IMG/VR virus record: IMGVR_UViG_3300007276_000219
Coordinates: 1 to 28,357 of that record
Reading direction: 5' to 3' (one strand)
From: a virus
Length of the DNA: 28,357 nucleotides
Positions 15,677-23,323 of the stretch are shown here, one piece after another. A program made the position numbers and the translations under genes. Positions within the stretch are counted from its first letter, which is position 1, and every line of letters begins with the position of its first letter. The notes below the pieces were generated by a model. That model did not search any database. It worked only from the letters and a program-made list of their open reading frames with translations, and was not told the origin of the DNA.

Positions 15677-15985
15677 TTAAAATTGTTTTTCTCTCAATAA
15701 ATTTGATAGTTGCGTACTAGTTAATGGGTATGGTATTCGGATACGCTTACCTGCAGGTATTTGTAATGTGCCACCAGGAAGATTATTTGAAATTTTAATC
15801 ACCCACCACAATCTAGGATCCCCATAATATGCATGAGCTATATTATCTAAGCGATCTAACTGCTTAGCTATAAAATAAATATCTGATGTTGTATGGGGGA
15901 TGTTAGGATACAACATTGTTTCGTATCTACGTTTACCGTCCCCATTATGCCGAATATATTCTACTGTGTTTTCATATCGTTGCAT
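15677..15985 (-). CDS. LysM-like baseplate protein (gp53/tail protein X type)
   Basis: 102 residues. A LysM-type module occupies about residues 40-85: DRLDNIAHAYYGDPRLWWVIKISNN, then L-x-IPAGKRIRIP. This is the pattern of P2 tail protein X and the T4 gp53-like baseplate wedge proteins, which contact the tail tube or hub. In phages this domain serves protein-protein contacts rather than murein binding. The ATG overlaps the stop of the upstream tube-initiator-like gene by one base (TAATG) and the hub follows 3 bp downstream, so the three are made together. The first 25 residues are polar and Tyr/Arg-rich. Confidence 0.75.
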   Translation of the reverse strand: MQRYENTVEYIRHNGDGKRRYETMLYPNIPHTTSDIYFIAKQLDRLDNIAHAYYGDPRLWWVIKISNNLPGGTLQIPAGKRIRIPYPLTSTQLSNLLREKQF

Positions 15986-16515
15986 TATTTACTCTTTCCT
16001 GTTCCAAATCCAGGCTTAAAACTCGCTGGAGATATTTTATATGATGGTTTCTTCGATCCTACTACCTTTAATGACACACTACAATTAACATATAATGGCA
16101 CGTCATTTTTCCATGGAGTTTCATTATCAATGGAATAGTCAACATTTGTTAGAACTCCAATTTCATCAATCAAATTACCAATTAATAATTTAGTGAATAC
16201 ACCTTGGAATCCTTCTCCTGGTTTATATTTTGGCTTTGTCATTTCTGCAAGGGAACTTAACGCTTTGAGCCATACAGTCTCCTCGCCTGTATCAATCGCT
16301 ACAGTCCAAAAATCCACATTGATTGATCTACTATAACTTTGGTACATTAGTTTTGGGTCTGCACGACCCATATCCATATGTTCACCCCACGACGGTGAAT
16401 GGCTGTCAGATATATTAGTTATATGGGCTCTGAAATTTATTGCAGCGCCGCCGCCTCCTCCTGGTTCTAAAGGGAGAAAGGAAAATAGTGTGCCGCCTTG
16501 TCTAAGTGTACTCAT
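15985..16515 (-). CDS. Baseplate protein, tail-tube-initiator-like (gp48/gp54 type candidate)
   Basis: 176 residues. After an N-terminal Pro-Gly-rich stretch (LEPGGGGGAA) come a strand INFRAHITNISDS and a SPSWGEHMDMGRADPKLMYQSYSRSI segment. Next is a core with LTKPKY, LLIGNLIDEIGVL and a DNETPWKNDVPLYVNCSVSLKVV ending. This order (a GR-x-DP-x-x-x-Y turn, then a PG-I-x-x-V-x-Y strand and a final P-x-Y-V-x-V-S strand) is typical of tube-like baseplate proteins that nucleate tail tube polymerisation. It stands right after the tape measure, where such proteins are common. It has no Shine-Dalgarno site. The gp48/54 label is an inference from fold-level similarity. Confidence 0.55.
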   Translation of the reverse strand: MSTLRQGGTLFSFLPLEPGGGGGAAINFRAHITNISDSHSPSWGEHMDMGRADPKLMYQSYSRSINVDFWTVAIDTGEETVWLKALSSLAEMTKPKYKPGEGFQGVFTKLLIGNLIDEIGVLTNVDYSIDNETPWKNDVPLYVNCSVSLKVVGSKKPSYKISPASFKPGFGTGKSK

Positions 16516-16548
16516 ATTAGTTATTTAAGTTTAATATATCATCTATAA

Positions 16549-19500
16549 TCAATTAAATGATTTCATTTTCTTATGGAGACTTCTTAATTCCAAATCTCCA
16601 ATTTTCACCACTATTGGTGCGCCGTTTGAATTTTTAACTTCACGTATCAATTCTTTCATTAATGCATTTGATTTACGAGTATCGTTTGACTGTTGCAATC
16701 CCACCTCTGGATTCACAATCGGCGCTGGAGCTGGTTTAGGCTCTATTGTTTGGATGCCTGTACTCCTGACAGCTGCTGCTGCAGAATGTGAAGGTCCTAT
16801 TGATTTGGCGAGTGGATTAGTTATGCCTGAGTTGCTTTTGCTGCCGCCCATAAAGTTGTTTAACTTAGCTGCTGGACTATTTGATGTAATTGCGCTCATA
16901 CTCAGAGTCATCGCCATGCCGCCTAGCGACTTTGTCATACCTTCCAAGTTTCCTACATCCACACCATCAATAGTCGCCATCAAGTCTTTTAAATTTTCAG
17001 CTAAACTAGATATTGATTCTGCCACTATTGAAAGAGGGTCAGCTAATTTTGCAAGTTCGGATAACTTCGCCATTGGGTCACCACCAAACATACTCCCAAT
17101 TGCAGATCCAATGCCACCAATTGCTGATCCAGCTCCGAATGCTGCTAATGCTGCTCCAATAGCTGTTATCCCATATGCCGTACCGATTAAATCTATAGGG
17201 GAGACGCTTGTCAATGCAGTAAACATATCAACAAATCCATCAGTAATGGTTGTAATAATTCCTGTAATTCCTGAGAATACTGAACTTACAACGGTTCCGA
17301 GACCTCCTAATACTGATCCTATTGCTTCTATAGATGGTGCCATTTTACTTATCGCATATCCTAATCCGACTGCAAGGCCTATAAATGCTAATAATCCGAT
17401 AGCGCCAACTCCTGATGACATCAATGTGCCGAATACTGTTAATGCAGTACCTAACATTGTTAATGCTCCAACTGCAAGTGGGGCAGCCATACTTAATGCC
17501 GCTATTCCAATCGCACCTGGAATCATTAGTGTGAATGCCAATCCTGCTCCTATTAATGCTAAACTACCAAGTAATACTTTTCCTGAAGCCATCTTTTCTA
17601 ATCCTTCTGCCATCCCAACAAGGCCACCTTTCAACGCAGAGCCATCAATTTTAGATATTAATTTTGCTCCGATATATCCTGGGATCATTGCGACGAATCC
17701 TATACTGGCAGGTATTAATGCTAATGCGCCACCGACAACTTTCATTGATGCCATTTCCTTTAATCCAGCAGCTAAATTTGTCAAGAAGTCTTTAACGCCT
17801 GTCCCGACTTCTTTATTTAAACGACTAGAACTTTTTCCGACGGAATCTAAGCTATCAGTTACTGAAGACCCTATTGACGACGGGGCGTCGACAGAGCCAG
17901 ATGTTTTGTCTTTCATACCCCCTAATACACTGCCAGCCTTATCTTTAAGTTTATCAAACACTCCCCCGCCAGTTAATTTTTCAGATATTTTACTACCAAT
18001 ACCTTTGAGGCTTCCAAGCATTGTTTTCGCAAATCCTCCGCCAGTTAATTTTTCAGATATTTTACTACCAATACCTTTGAGGCTTCCAAGCATTGTTTTC
18101 GCAAATCCTCCACCTGCTTCGACTCCGCCTTTTGAGAATATTCCAGTTATACCTTTAGCCATCTTAGGAAAAATTTTATATACTCCCGTAATATGTTTCA
18201 GCATACCAGTTTTGAATAGTATAAATCCGCCGATTGCAAATTTAAAGAATGTGCCAAGAATTGATTGCCATGACGAAAATGTATCAGTAACTGAACCTGT
18301 GATGTCGTCTAGCACTCCAAAAAATGATTGTTTGAGCGGCTCTAATGAAAATGACGTCATTGCATCTGCAATGCCGCCTACAAGTTTAAGAAGCCATGTG
18401 ACTGGCTTCAATATAAATGCAACAGTGGATCCGACAGCTCCGAGTAATTTGCCAATAATACCTAACACTGGCAATACTGCCGATAGCCCTTCTCCAAATG
18501 CTTCAATCAATGGGAGTAATGAAGTCATCAATTCACCTTTTAACTTAGACATAGCCACTCCGAACTTCTCTTGCGTATCAAGTCTACTAGCTGCCATCAT
18601 AGCTGATTTTGAATCTGCTAAATCCATTTTAGACATTGAACCTAAATGTTTGTCGAGTAGTGCTTGTTGATCCGTTGATAACGAATTACTCATTTCCCGC
18701 ACTTTAGCTCCTTTTTTCAATTCCTCGACGGACATTCCGAGCGTTTTCGCATACTTCGCTGCAATGAATTCATTTTGTTTCATTGAGTCTGGCAATTTAT
18801 CCCACTGGGCTCCTACCTCCTCTGCTATTTTTGCTGGATCTGCACCACTCATACGCATTTCAAATACTCCTGACAAGTCGGACATACCGCCTGTCATTGC
18901 ATTCACTTCAGCCATGTCGCCTAAGAAGCCGCTAACATTCATACTAGCATCCATCACTTTACCAACTTGCTGTAAACTCATCCCCATACGTCGAGTGGCA
19001 ACTACTGCCTTGGCTGCTTGTTTGGGCATACCATCAAAATGCGTAGCAATTAACTCGGAAGCTTCTGCCATGTCTTTAGTGAATGTGGAAAATGGTATAC
19101 CTGATAATTCTGATGATTTTGCTAACCACGATGTCAAGTTATCAGATACTTCTGAATCTGCGCCGAGCATTTTAAATTGCTGACTGATGCCATACACTTC
19201 TCCAGCAGCAACTCCATATTGCGAACCTAAATTAGCTGCAAATTTAATAGACTCTTGATTCGCTTTATTACTTATGTCAAGTAAAACACCATACTTCTCT
19301 TGATGTTTTTTCATCACATCAAGTACATCTTCCTGAGTAGTCAATTGGTTATCCCAGGAATTAGTTAATTGCATGCTCTGCTTATACAAGCCTAATGCTT
19401 GACCTCTAGACACTCCGAGTTCTTTAGATATATTTTTAGTTGCGTTTTCTACACTAGTTAGTGCTGCAAATAATCCTGCGACTACCCCAGCTATTATCAT

Positions 19501-20946
19501 CCAAGGATTAATCAGTTTTTTCACATTGCCTAACATTGAGCCAAAATTCGTCATCAGTGATTTTGCGAAAGATCCCGTCTCTTCAAAGCCACTAGCTAAA
19601 TCGCTAGTGATGTTGTTTACTGCACCACTCCATTCCTTTCCTATATTGACGACGAGTTGATCAATTCCAAGTAAACCTTTTTGCGCTGGTGTGAATAATT
19701 TATTAAATCCGTTATGTAATGTGCTAGTAAATTCCTCCCCTGTCCTCGACAATGCGTCTAACGCACCTTTATGTTTCTGTAATAACGCTAATTGTTTATG
19801 TGCGAGATCGATAGCTTCTTTTTTCGCAACAACATCTTTTTGGAGGTGAGCCTCTTGGATTATAAATGAACTAAGTTGTGCTTTATTGTACTTGACCAAC
19901 AAGGACATTAATGCGTTTGCTTGTGCTTCTTGTTCTTTAGAAATAGACTCCAGACCGCTTAATGCAGTTATCGAATCTCGTACTACGTTTTCAAGACCGA
20001 CATCAATGTCAACTGAATCCCCGCTGAATAGCGACGCTACCTCATTACTAAAATCACTAGCCATATCCGCATCATTTATCAACTCGCCTGTTATCTCTGC
20101 GGCAATCGCCTGGGGGACTACTGATGAAGATCGCACATTCACACCTTTTTGTGCAGCAGTGTAAAGGTTGTCGAGGTGGCTACGTGCTGCTATAACAGAT
20201 GATTCAAAATTACCAACATTTCCATTGATTGTAAATTCACTAGCACCTATCGCACTTAAACTGTCAGAAACAGCGCCTATCTCACGCAGCAGATCTGTAA
20301 CTGGATCATCTTCCAATATCGGATCTACCGCTGCTGCGGCAACTCCTAAGTTCTTCATATTCGCAGTCATGCTTTCCACACTTTGGTTTGTCATCATTGC
20401 TATTAAGGCATTGCTGTCTAATGATGATTTTACCCTTTTAATCGCATTGTTTGTTAGTTTGTGGAAGTTGAGTTGGTCGGATAATGCGTCAGATCCTATT
20501 TCTTGGAAATCAGTTATTTCTTCAATAATGTCACGTTGATCTGTCCATGCACGAATTAATTTGTCAGATCCAGTTATTTTAGTTTTCTGATCTTCGAGGC
20601 TAATTTTATTAGCGGCAGCCGTGTCACGCCTGTGTTTCTGATGTTGTGCTGAAAAGTCAGCCAACGCCTTTCCTTGTAGACCAGTTATAGATGCGATGTC
20701 TTGGAGATTTTCCTTTAACCCTTTGTTGGAGGCGATATTTTTCAGAACCTTCTCGAGCTTGGAAGATTCACTAGTGAGTTTGATATAACCTTTCTCGATG
20801 CCGTAAAGAATAGTACGCATATCAGCCATCTGGTTTTTTACCCCACCAGTGGACTTAGCGATTTCCTTAAACGCGGACTGTAGTTTAGATTGCTGATCAC
20901 GGAGCGCATTTAAGTTTATAGAGCCTTTATTGTCTTTGGAAGCCAT
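16549..20946 (-). CDS. Tail tape measure protein, 1465 aa
   Basis: By far the largest gene, and longer than T4 gp29 (590 aa). The N-terminal 450 residues are mostly helical and charged, with coiled-coil character (for example KLQSAFKEIAKS and HLQKDVVAKKEAIDLAHKQ). A hydrophobic stretch NPWMIIAGVVAGLFAALTS lies near residue 485. Glycine-rich hydrophobic helices near residues 1060-1210 are the kind that insert into the host membrane during DNA ejection. The C-terminus (IVVKIGDLELRSLHKKM) has the form often conserved in these proteins. Residues about 946-994 hold an exact 24-aa tandem repeat. A Shine-Dalgarno AGGA lies 9 nt before the ATG. A long antisense ORF opposite it reflects codon bias only. 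Confidence 0.93.
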   Translation of the reverse strand: MASKDNKGSINLNALRDQQSKLQSAFKEIAKSTGGVKNQMADMRTILYGIEKGYIKLTSESSKLEKVLKNIASNKGLKENLQDIASITGLQGKALADFSAQHQKHRRDTAAANKISLEDQKTKITGSDKLIRAWTDQRDIIEEITDFQEIGSDALSDQLNFHKLTNNAIKRVKSSLDSNALIAMMTNQSVESMTANMKNLGVAAAAVDPILEDDPVTDLLREIGAVSDSLSAIGASEFTINGNVGNFESSVIAARSHLDNLYTAAQKGVNVRSSSVVPQAIAAEITGELINDADMASDFSNEVASLFSGDSVDIDVGLENVVRDSITALSGLESISKEQEAQANALMSLLVKYNKAQLSSFIIQEAHLQKDVVAKKEAIDLAHKQLALLQKHKGALDALSRTGEEFTSTLHNGFNKLFTPAQKGLLGIDQLVVNIGKEWSGAVNNITSDLASGFEETGSFAKSLMTNFGSMLGNVKKLINPWMIIAGVVAGLFAALTSVENATKNISKELGVSRGQALGLYKQSMQLTNSWDNQLTTQEDVLDVMKKHQEKYGVLLDISNKANQESIKFAANLGSQYGVAAGEVYGISQQFKMLGADSEVSDNLTSWLAKSSELSGIPFSTFTKDMAEASELIATHFDGMPKQAAKAVVATRRMGMSLQQVGKVMDASMNVSGFLGDMAEVNAMTGGMSDLSGVFEMRMSGADPAKIAEEVGAQWDKLPDSMKQNEFIAAKYAKTLGMSVEELKKGAKVREMSNSLSTDQQALLDKHLGSMSKMDLADSKSAMMAASRLDTQEKFGVAMSKLKGELMTSLLPLIEAFGEGLSAVLPVLGIIGKLLGAVGSTVAFILKPVTWLLKLVGGIADAMTSFSLEPLKQSFFGVLDDITGSVTDTFSSWQSILGTFFKFAIGGFILFKTGMLKHITGVYKIFPKMAKGITGIFSKGGVEAGGGFAKTMLGSLKGIGSKISEKLTGGGFAKTMLGSLKGIGSKISEKLTGGGVFDKLKDKAGSVLGGMKDKTSGSVDAPSSIGSSVTDSLDSVGKSSSRLNKEVGTGVKDFLTNLAAGLKEMASMKVVGGALALIPASIGFVAMIPGYIGAKLISKIDGSALKGGLVGMAEGLEKMASGKVLLGSLALIGAGLAFTLMIPGAIGIAALSMAAPLAVGALTMLGTALTVFGTLMSSGVGAIGLLAFIGLAVGLGYAISKMAPSIEAIGSVLGGLGTVVSSVFSGITGIITTITDGFVDMFTALTSVSPIDLIGTAYGITAIGAALAAFGAGSAIGGIGSAIGSMFGGDPMAKLSELAKLADPLSIVAESISSLAENLKDLMATIDGVDVGNLEGMTKSLGGMAMTLSMSAITSNSPAAKLNNFMGGSKSNSGITNPLAKSIGPSHSAAAAVRSTGIQTIEPKPAPAPIVNPEVGLQQSNDTRKSNALMKELIREVKNSNGAPIVVKIGDLELRSLHKKMKSFN
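17966..18111 (-). repeat. Perfect 72-bp tandem duplication inside the tape measure gene
   Basis: Two directly adjacent copies, 17966-18037 and 18038-18109, are identical, and the match runs 2 bases further. Each encodes 24 residues (GFAKTMLGSLKGIGSKISEK plus LTGG). Flanking bases diverge at once. Absence of any third-position change points to a very recent event. Confidence 0.95.
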
Positions 20947-21015
20947 TTAACATTTCCTAGTTCTTGGAGTTGTACACATACAGAATTTGATAGTTTAATA
21001 AAGAAGAAATTGTTT

Positions 21016-21264
21016 CTATTTGTACTTGTACGGATTTAATTTCTTCTTTCTATTTTTGCATTGTGGTACATTTGGGTGGCGCGCACAATAGTTATCCATA
21101 TGGTCGTCCACACGCTTATAACTTTGGCGTAAACTCTCAAGTTCTGCTTCCAATTCAGCATCATGTTCAGGGGCTAATTTTATAGCTCTGTCAATCGCCT
21201 TTTGAGCTGCTTTAGATGCTAACACCCTTACTATTTTTTCTAAAATTCCTTCTACTAACTGCAT
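21016..21264 (-). CDS. Hypothetical helical protein upstream of the tape measure, 82 aa
   Basis: 82 residues. The first 55 form an amphipathic, charged helix pattern (ILEKIVRVLASKAAQKAIDRAIKLA, then EHDAELEAELESLRQSYKRVDD). The C-terminus contains two cysteines, at about residues 59 and 68 (CARHPNVPQC), and a Lys/Asn/Tyr-rich basic tail. The family is not recognised. It lies 69 bp before the tape measure gene and is headed by its own promoter-like element, so it may be co-expressed with the tape measure. A role as a small tail-assembly factor is inferred from position only. Confidence 0.65.
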   Translation of the reverse strand: MQLVEGILEKIVRVLASKAAQKAIDRAIKLAPEHDAELEAELESLRQSYKRVDDHMDNYCARHPNVPQCKNRKKKLNPYKYK

Positions 21265-21287
21265 AATATTTTATTTGTTTACATTTA

Positions 21288-21317
21288 AATATAAGTAAAA
21301 CCTTTCAATAATCCTAA
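21288..21317 (-). promoter_or_regulatory. Phage promoter-like element, copy 4 (before the 82-aa gene and tape measure)
   Basis: Minus strand: TTAGG (one mismatch to TTTGG), 18 nt, TTATATT, with TAC before TTATATT. It lies in the gap between the tail-chaperone ORF and the 82-aa gene. The -10 box ends 23 nt before the ATG, leaving a leader of about 16 nt. Confidence 0.65.
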
Positions 21318-21359
21318 TATTACACCAGGTTATTTCATATAAATATCAAAAAAACAGTA

Positions 21360-21644
21360 TTATCTACGCCTTTTTTGAGCCTCTTGACGCTCATGTAACA
21401 CTTCTGCAAGGAAACCTAAATTTAGTCGACGCATTGAGACTGGCATATGATACAATTCTGTATGTGAAAACCGACCTTCACTCATATATACAAAATTAAA
21501 AAGCTCTTTATGTAGTGCTAATTTATAACTAGCAGTAATACCGAATATGCGATGATCAAATGGTATGACGATTCGCTGTCTACCCTTCGAAGTCTGGGTA
21601 GAGAAGATCCAATCCGACTCTGAAGTCACTACGAAAGGTGGCAC
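21360..21644 (-). CDS. Tail assembly chaperone-like protein overlapping gp26-like gene (possible frameshift product)
   Basis: An ORF of 94 codons from a GTG at 21644, overlapping the last 65 nt of the gp26-like gene in the +1 frame. The C-terminal half (FVYMSEGRFSHTELYHMPVSMRRLNLGFLAEVLHE, as YHMPVSMRR followed by a helix and a basic tail) matches the short C-terminal helices of tail assembly chaperones that sit before tape measure genes. The GTG has only a weak, distant GAGG upstream. It is therefore unclear whether it is translated separately or joined to the upstream protein by a +1 (or -2) shift near the GGG-TAG stop. In that case the true extension would be about 73 residues from 21580. 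Confidence 0.65.
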   Translation of the reverse strand: MPPFVVTSESDWIFSTQTSKGRQRIVIPFDHRIFGITASYKLALHKELFNFVYMSEGRFSHTELYHMPVSMRRLNLGFLAEVLHERQEAQKRRR

Positions 21645-22401
21645 CTGATTCGGGATCCTCCACTTCTATACTTAAATCAATGTCTGGTTGTATTTGAGAA
21701 ATATATTCCCTCAATGCTCTTGAATCAATAGCTAACATATTCTGGACAAATCTATTAATTGTCGTAGAATCAGACTTTCCTTGAACTGATTGGATCATAA
21801 ACCGCAACCTAGTCGTTAAATTCTGCTCCACTTTATTAATACCTGATTTTTTGATACCTTTTAAATCTGCAGTTATTTTTTTCTGATCGCCTACCGTCAA
21901 CAGCCTAAATTCTATTTCATACCCGCTTTTAGGTAAAGTAAATTTAAAGTTGTTCTCCCCCTTAGTAACAAGTGTCTCATCAAAATCCTTATGAGGCACT
22001 GCACTTAAGTCCACAGTAATGGGAATTTCTCTGCCATCTGATGTAGTTACTACAGTTTCATATTCTGCTCCGTATCCAAACATCCTTGCTGCTAATAATA
22101 ATGCATTTTTATCGCCTACCAATAAATCATTATATTTGACTCCTGGAGTGACGATGATCGATTCACACACTTTATCGAGTACGATGCCACTAGCAAGATA
22201 TGATTGAGTTGATAAAATATCTTCTTCTTTAGCTGTAAGATATTTAACTTCAATTTCACCTGTTGATAATGGACTATCTGCTGGATATAATATCCCCTTG
22301 GACGGTAGTTTCACCAGTTCTGTTGGGTAGTCGAATTTTAAAGATGGTTGGTTGCTTGGCACTTCTGGTGCGCTTGGTTGAGTTGGTGTTGTTGTTGCCA
22401 T
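21580..22401 (-). CDS. gp26-like baseplate/tail assembly protein
   Basis: 273 residues. After a Pro/Thr-rich N-terminus (residues 1-20) comes a compact domain with ELVKLPSKGILYP, then GEIEVKYLTAKEEDIL, SGIVLDKV and IVTPGVKYNDLLVGDKNALLLAAR. These are the features of the T4 baseplate protein family that includes gp26 (Pfam T4_baseplate, recalled from memory). In long-tailed phages this position just before the tape measure is held by assembly chaperones. An AGGA ribosome site lies about 10 nt before the ATG. The gene is preceded by a strong terminator, so it needs its own promoter; a motif-B site (22425-22432) is the only visible candidate. The downstream ORF overlaps its end. Confidence 0.7.
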   Translation of the reverse strand: MATTTPTQPSAPEVPSNQPSLKFDYPTELVKLPSKGILYPADSPLSTGEIEVKYLTAKEEDILSTQSYLASGIVLDKVCESIIVTPGVKYNDLLVGDKNALLLAARMFGYGAEYETVVTTSDGREIPITVDLSAVPHKDFDETLVTKGENNFKFTLPKSGYEIEFRLLTVGDQKKITADLKGIKKSGINKVEQNLTTRLRFMIQSVQGKSDSTTINRFVQNMLAIDSRALREYISQIQPDIDLSIEVEDPESGATFRSDFRVGLDLLYPDFEG

Positions 22402-22454
22402 AAAACTGTTTTCCTATTTTACATATAAATATGTTCTCTCGGTAAATTTTAACA

Positions 22455-22491
22455 TAAAAAGGGGCAACTACTTTTTATAGTAATTACCCCT
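22455..22491 (-). terminator. Strong intrinsic terminator after the holin-like gene
   Basis: On the minus strand a 13-bp stem (11 Watson-Crick pairs and two G-T pairs) begins AGGGGTAATTACT. It has a 6-nt loop and the complementary arm, and is followed by TTTTT. It starts 22 nt after the stop of the 81-aa gene and separates the neck-sheath-tube group from the gp26-like gene. The other strand has no T-tract, so it works in the direction of the genes. Confidence 0.92.
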
Positions 22492-22512
22492 AAATGTGCT
22501 TTGTAATATAAA

Positions 22513-22758
22513 TTATTTAGCGTCTGTGGAAACTGCTGCTATTCCAGCCTCCCTCTCTTGGTGTCGTGTAGGATCCTTTAAAAATCCGAATATCGTTGTT
22601 GCAAAACCAACTATCATTACTATTGCATCCCAAACGCCATCCAGTGAATTTATTAAAAAATCTAATATCGGAACAAAATCGTTCAATCCTGCTAGGCCTA
22701 AAATTGTACCGAATACGGTTAATATATGCCTGATTAATGATTTAGTATTCTCTTTCAT
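22513..22758 (-). CDS. Holin-like small membrane protein, 81 aa
   Basis: 81 residues with two hydrophobic helices, about residues 9-24 (IRHILTVFGTILGLAG) and 43-62 (WDAIVMIVGFATTIFGFL). A short, almost uncharged N-terminus and a polar C-terminal tail flank them. The RH-(I/L)LT-x-x-G-x-x-L pattern in the first helix occurs in many small phage holins. Holins oligomerise in the inner membrane to time lysis. No endolysin gene is next to it, and its place between the tail tube and a terminator is unusual, so a different membrane role is possible. Confidence 0.6.
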   Translation of the reverse strand: MKENTKSLIRHILTVFGTILGLAGLNDFVPILDFLINSLDGVWDAIVMIVGFATTIFGFLKDPTRHQEREAGIAAVSTDAK

Positions 22759-22790
22759 GTTTAATTACCTGTTTACTATAAATAAATTAA

Positions 22791-23252
22791 TTACCCTAAT
22801 ACTGCGTAATCATATTTGATGTTCAATTCAATCGTTTTTGCTTCCTCACTACTCCAATCCATGTCTCCCCAGTTTGCTGATCCAATAAACGCTCCGTAGA
22901 GTGTCCATGATTCAACTGGTGTTCCTTTTGGATCTAAAGCTTCTAAAGTGATATCCTTTTTATATTCCGCAAATGCGTACCCGTCAATTCCTGATTCACT
23001 ATTGTGGTGTATTTTAATCCAGTTATGTACCGCAGCAGCTCCTGACGGAGTTACTGGATCATATAACGTTACTGTAATGTCTTGCCAACGTGATTTGCCC
23101 TTCACTTTAAAATCTGTGTTGATGTAATCTATGACGATCTCACCATTTTCTAGATTAGGCATTCCGCTCGACTTGCAAAGGAACCCAGGTATTCCATCAA
23201 TATTTAATGTATACCTAAAGGCAACTTTTGGTTCAAATGGTGTAAATAGCAT
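22791..23252 (-). CDS. 19: Tail tube protein gp19
   Basis: 153 residues (T4 gp19 163). It forms the inner tube of the contractile tail, through which DNA passes. The sequence has the family layout: a beta-strand YTLNIDGIPGFLCKSSGMP, then a conserved WQDITVTLYDP segment, a W-I-K helix, KDITLEALDPKGTPVESWTLYGAF, and the ending WSSEEAKTIELNIKYDYA, the usual final strand. An AGGA sits 6 nt before the ATG. It directly follows the sheath gene in transcription (71-bp gap), the standard 18-19 order of T4-like phages. Confidence 0.95.
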   Translation of the reverse strand: MLFTPFEPKVAFRYTLNIDGIPGFLCKSSGMPNLENGEIVIDYINTDFKVKGKSRWQDITVTLYDPVTPSGAAAVHNWIKIHHNSESGIDGYAFAEYKKDITLEALDPKGTPVESWTLYGAFIGSANWGDMDWSSEEAKTIELNIKYDYAVLG

Positions 23253-23323
23253 TCTTTATCCTAATTTTTTTTAAATCTAATTTCGTCAATAAATATCATC
23301 AACGTCTATTTTAACCGCCTAAA

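Noticed and set aside
16754-18670. Open frame of 638 codons on the plus strand opposite the tape measure gene
   Set aside because: It mirrors the third-position bias of the glycine/alanine-rich tape measure gene, is extremely rich in Pro, Ile, Asn and Ala, has no motif or ribosome site, and disagrees with the direction of all other genes.
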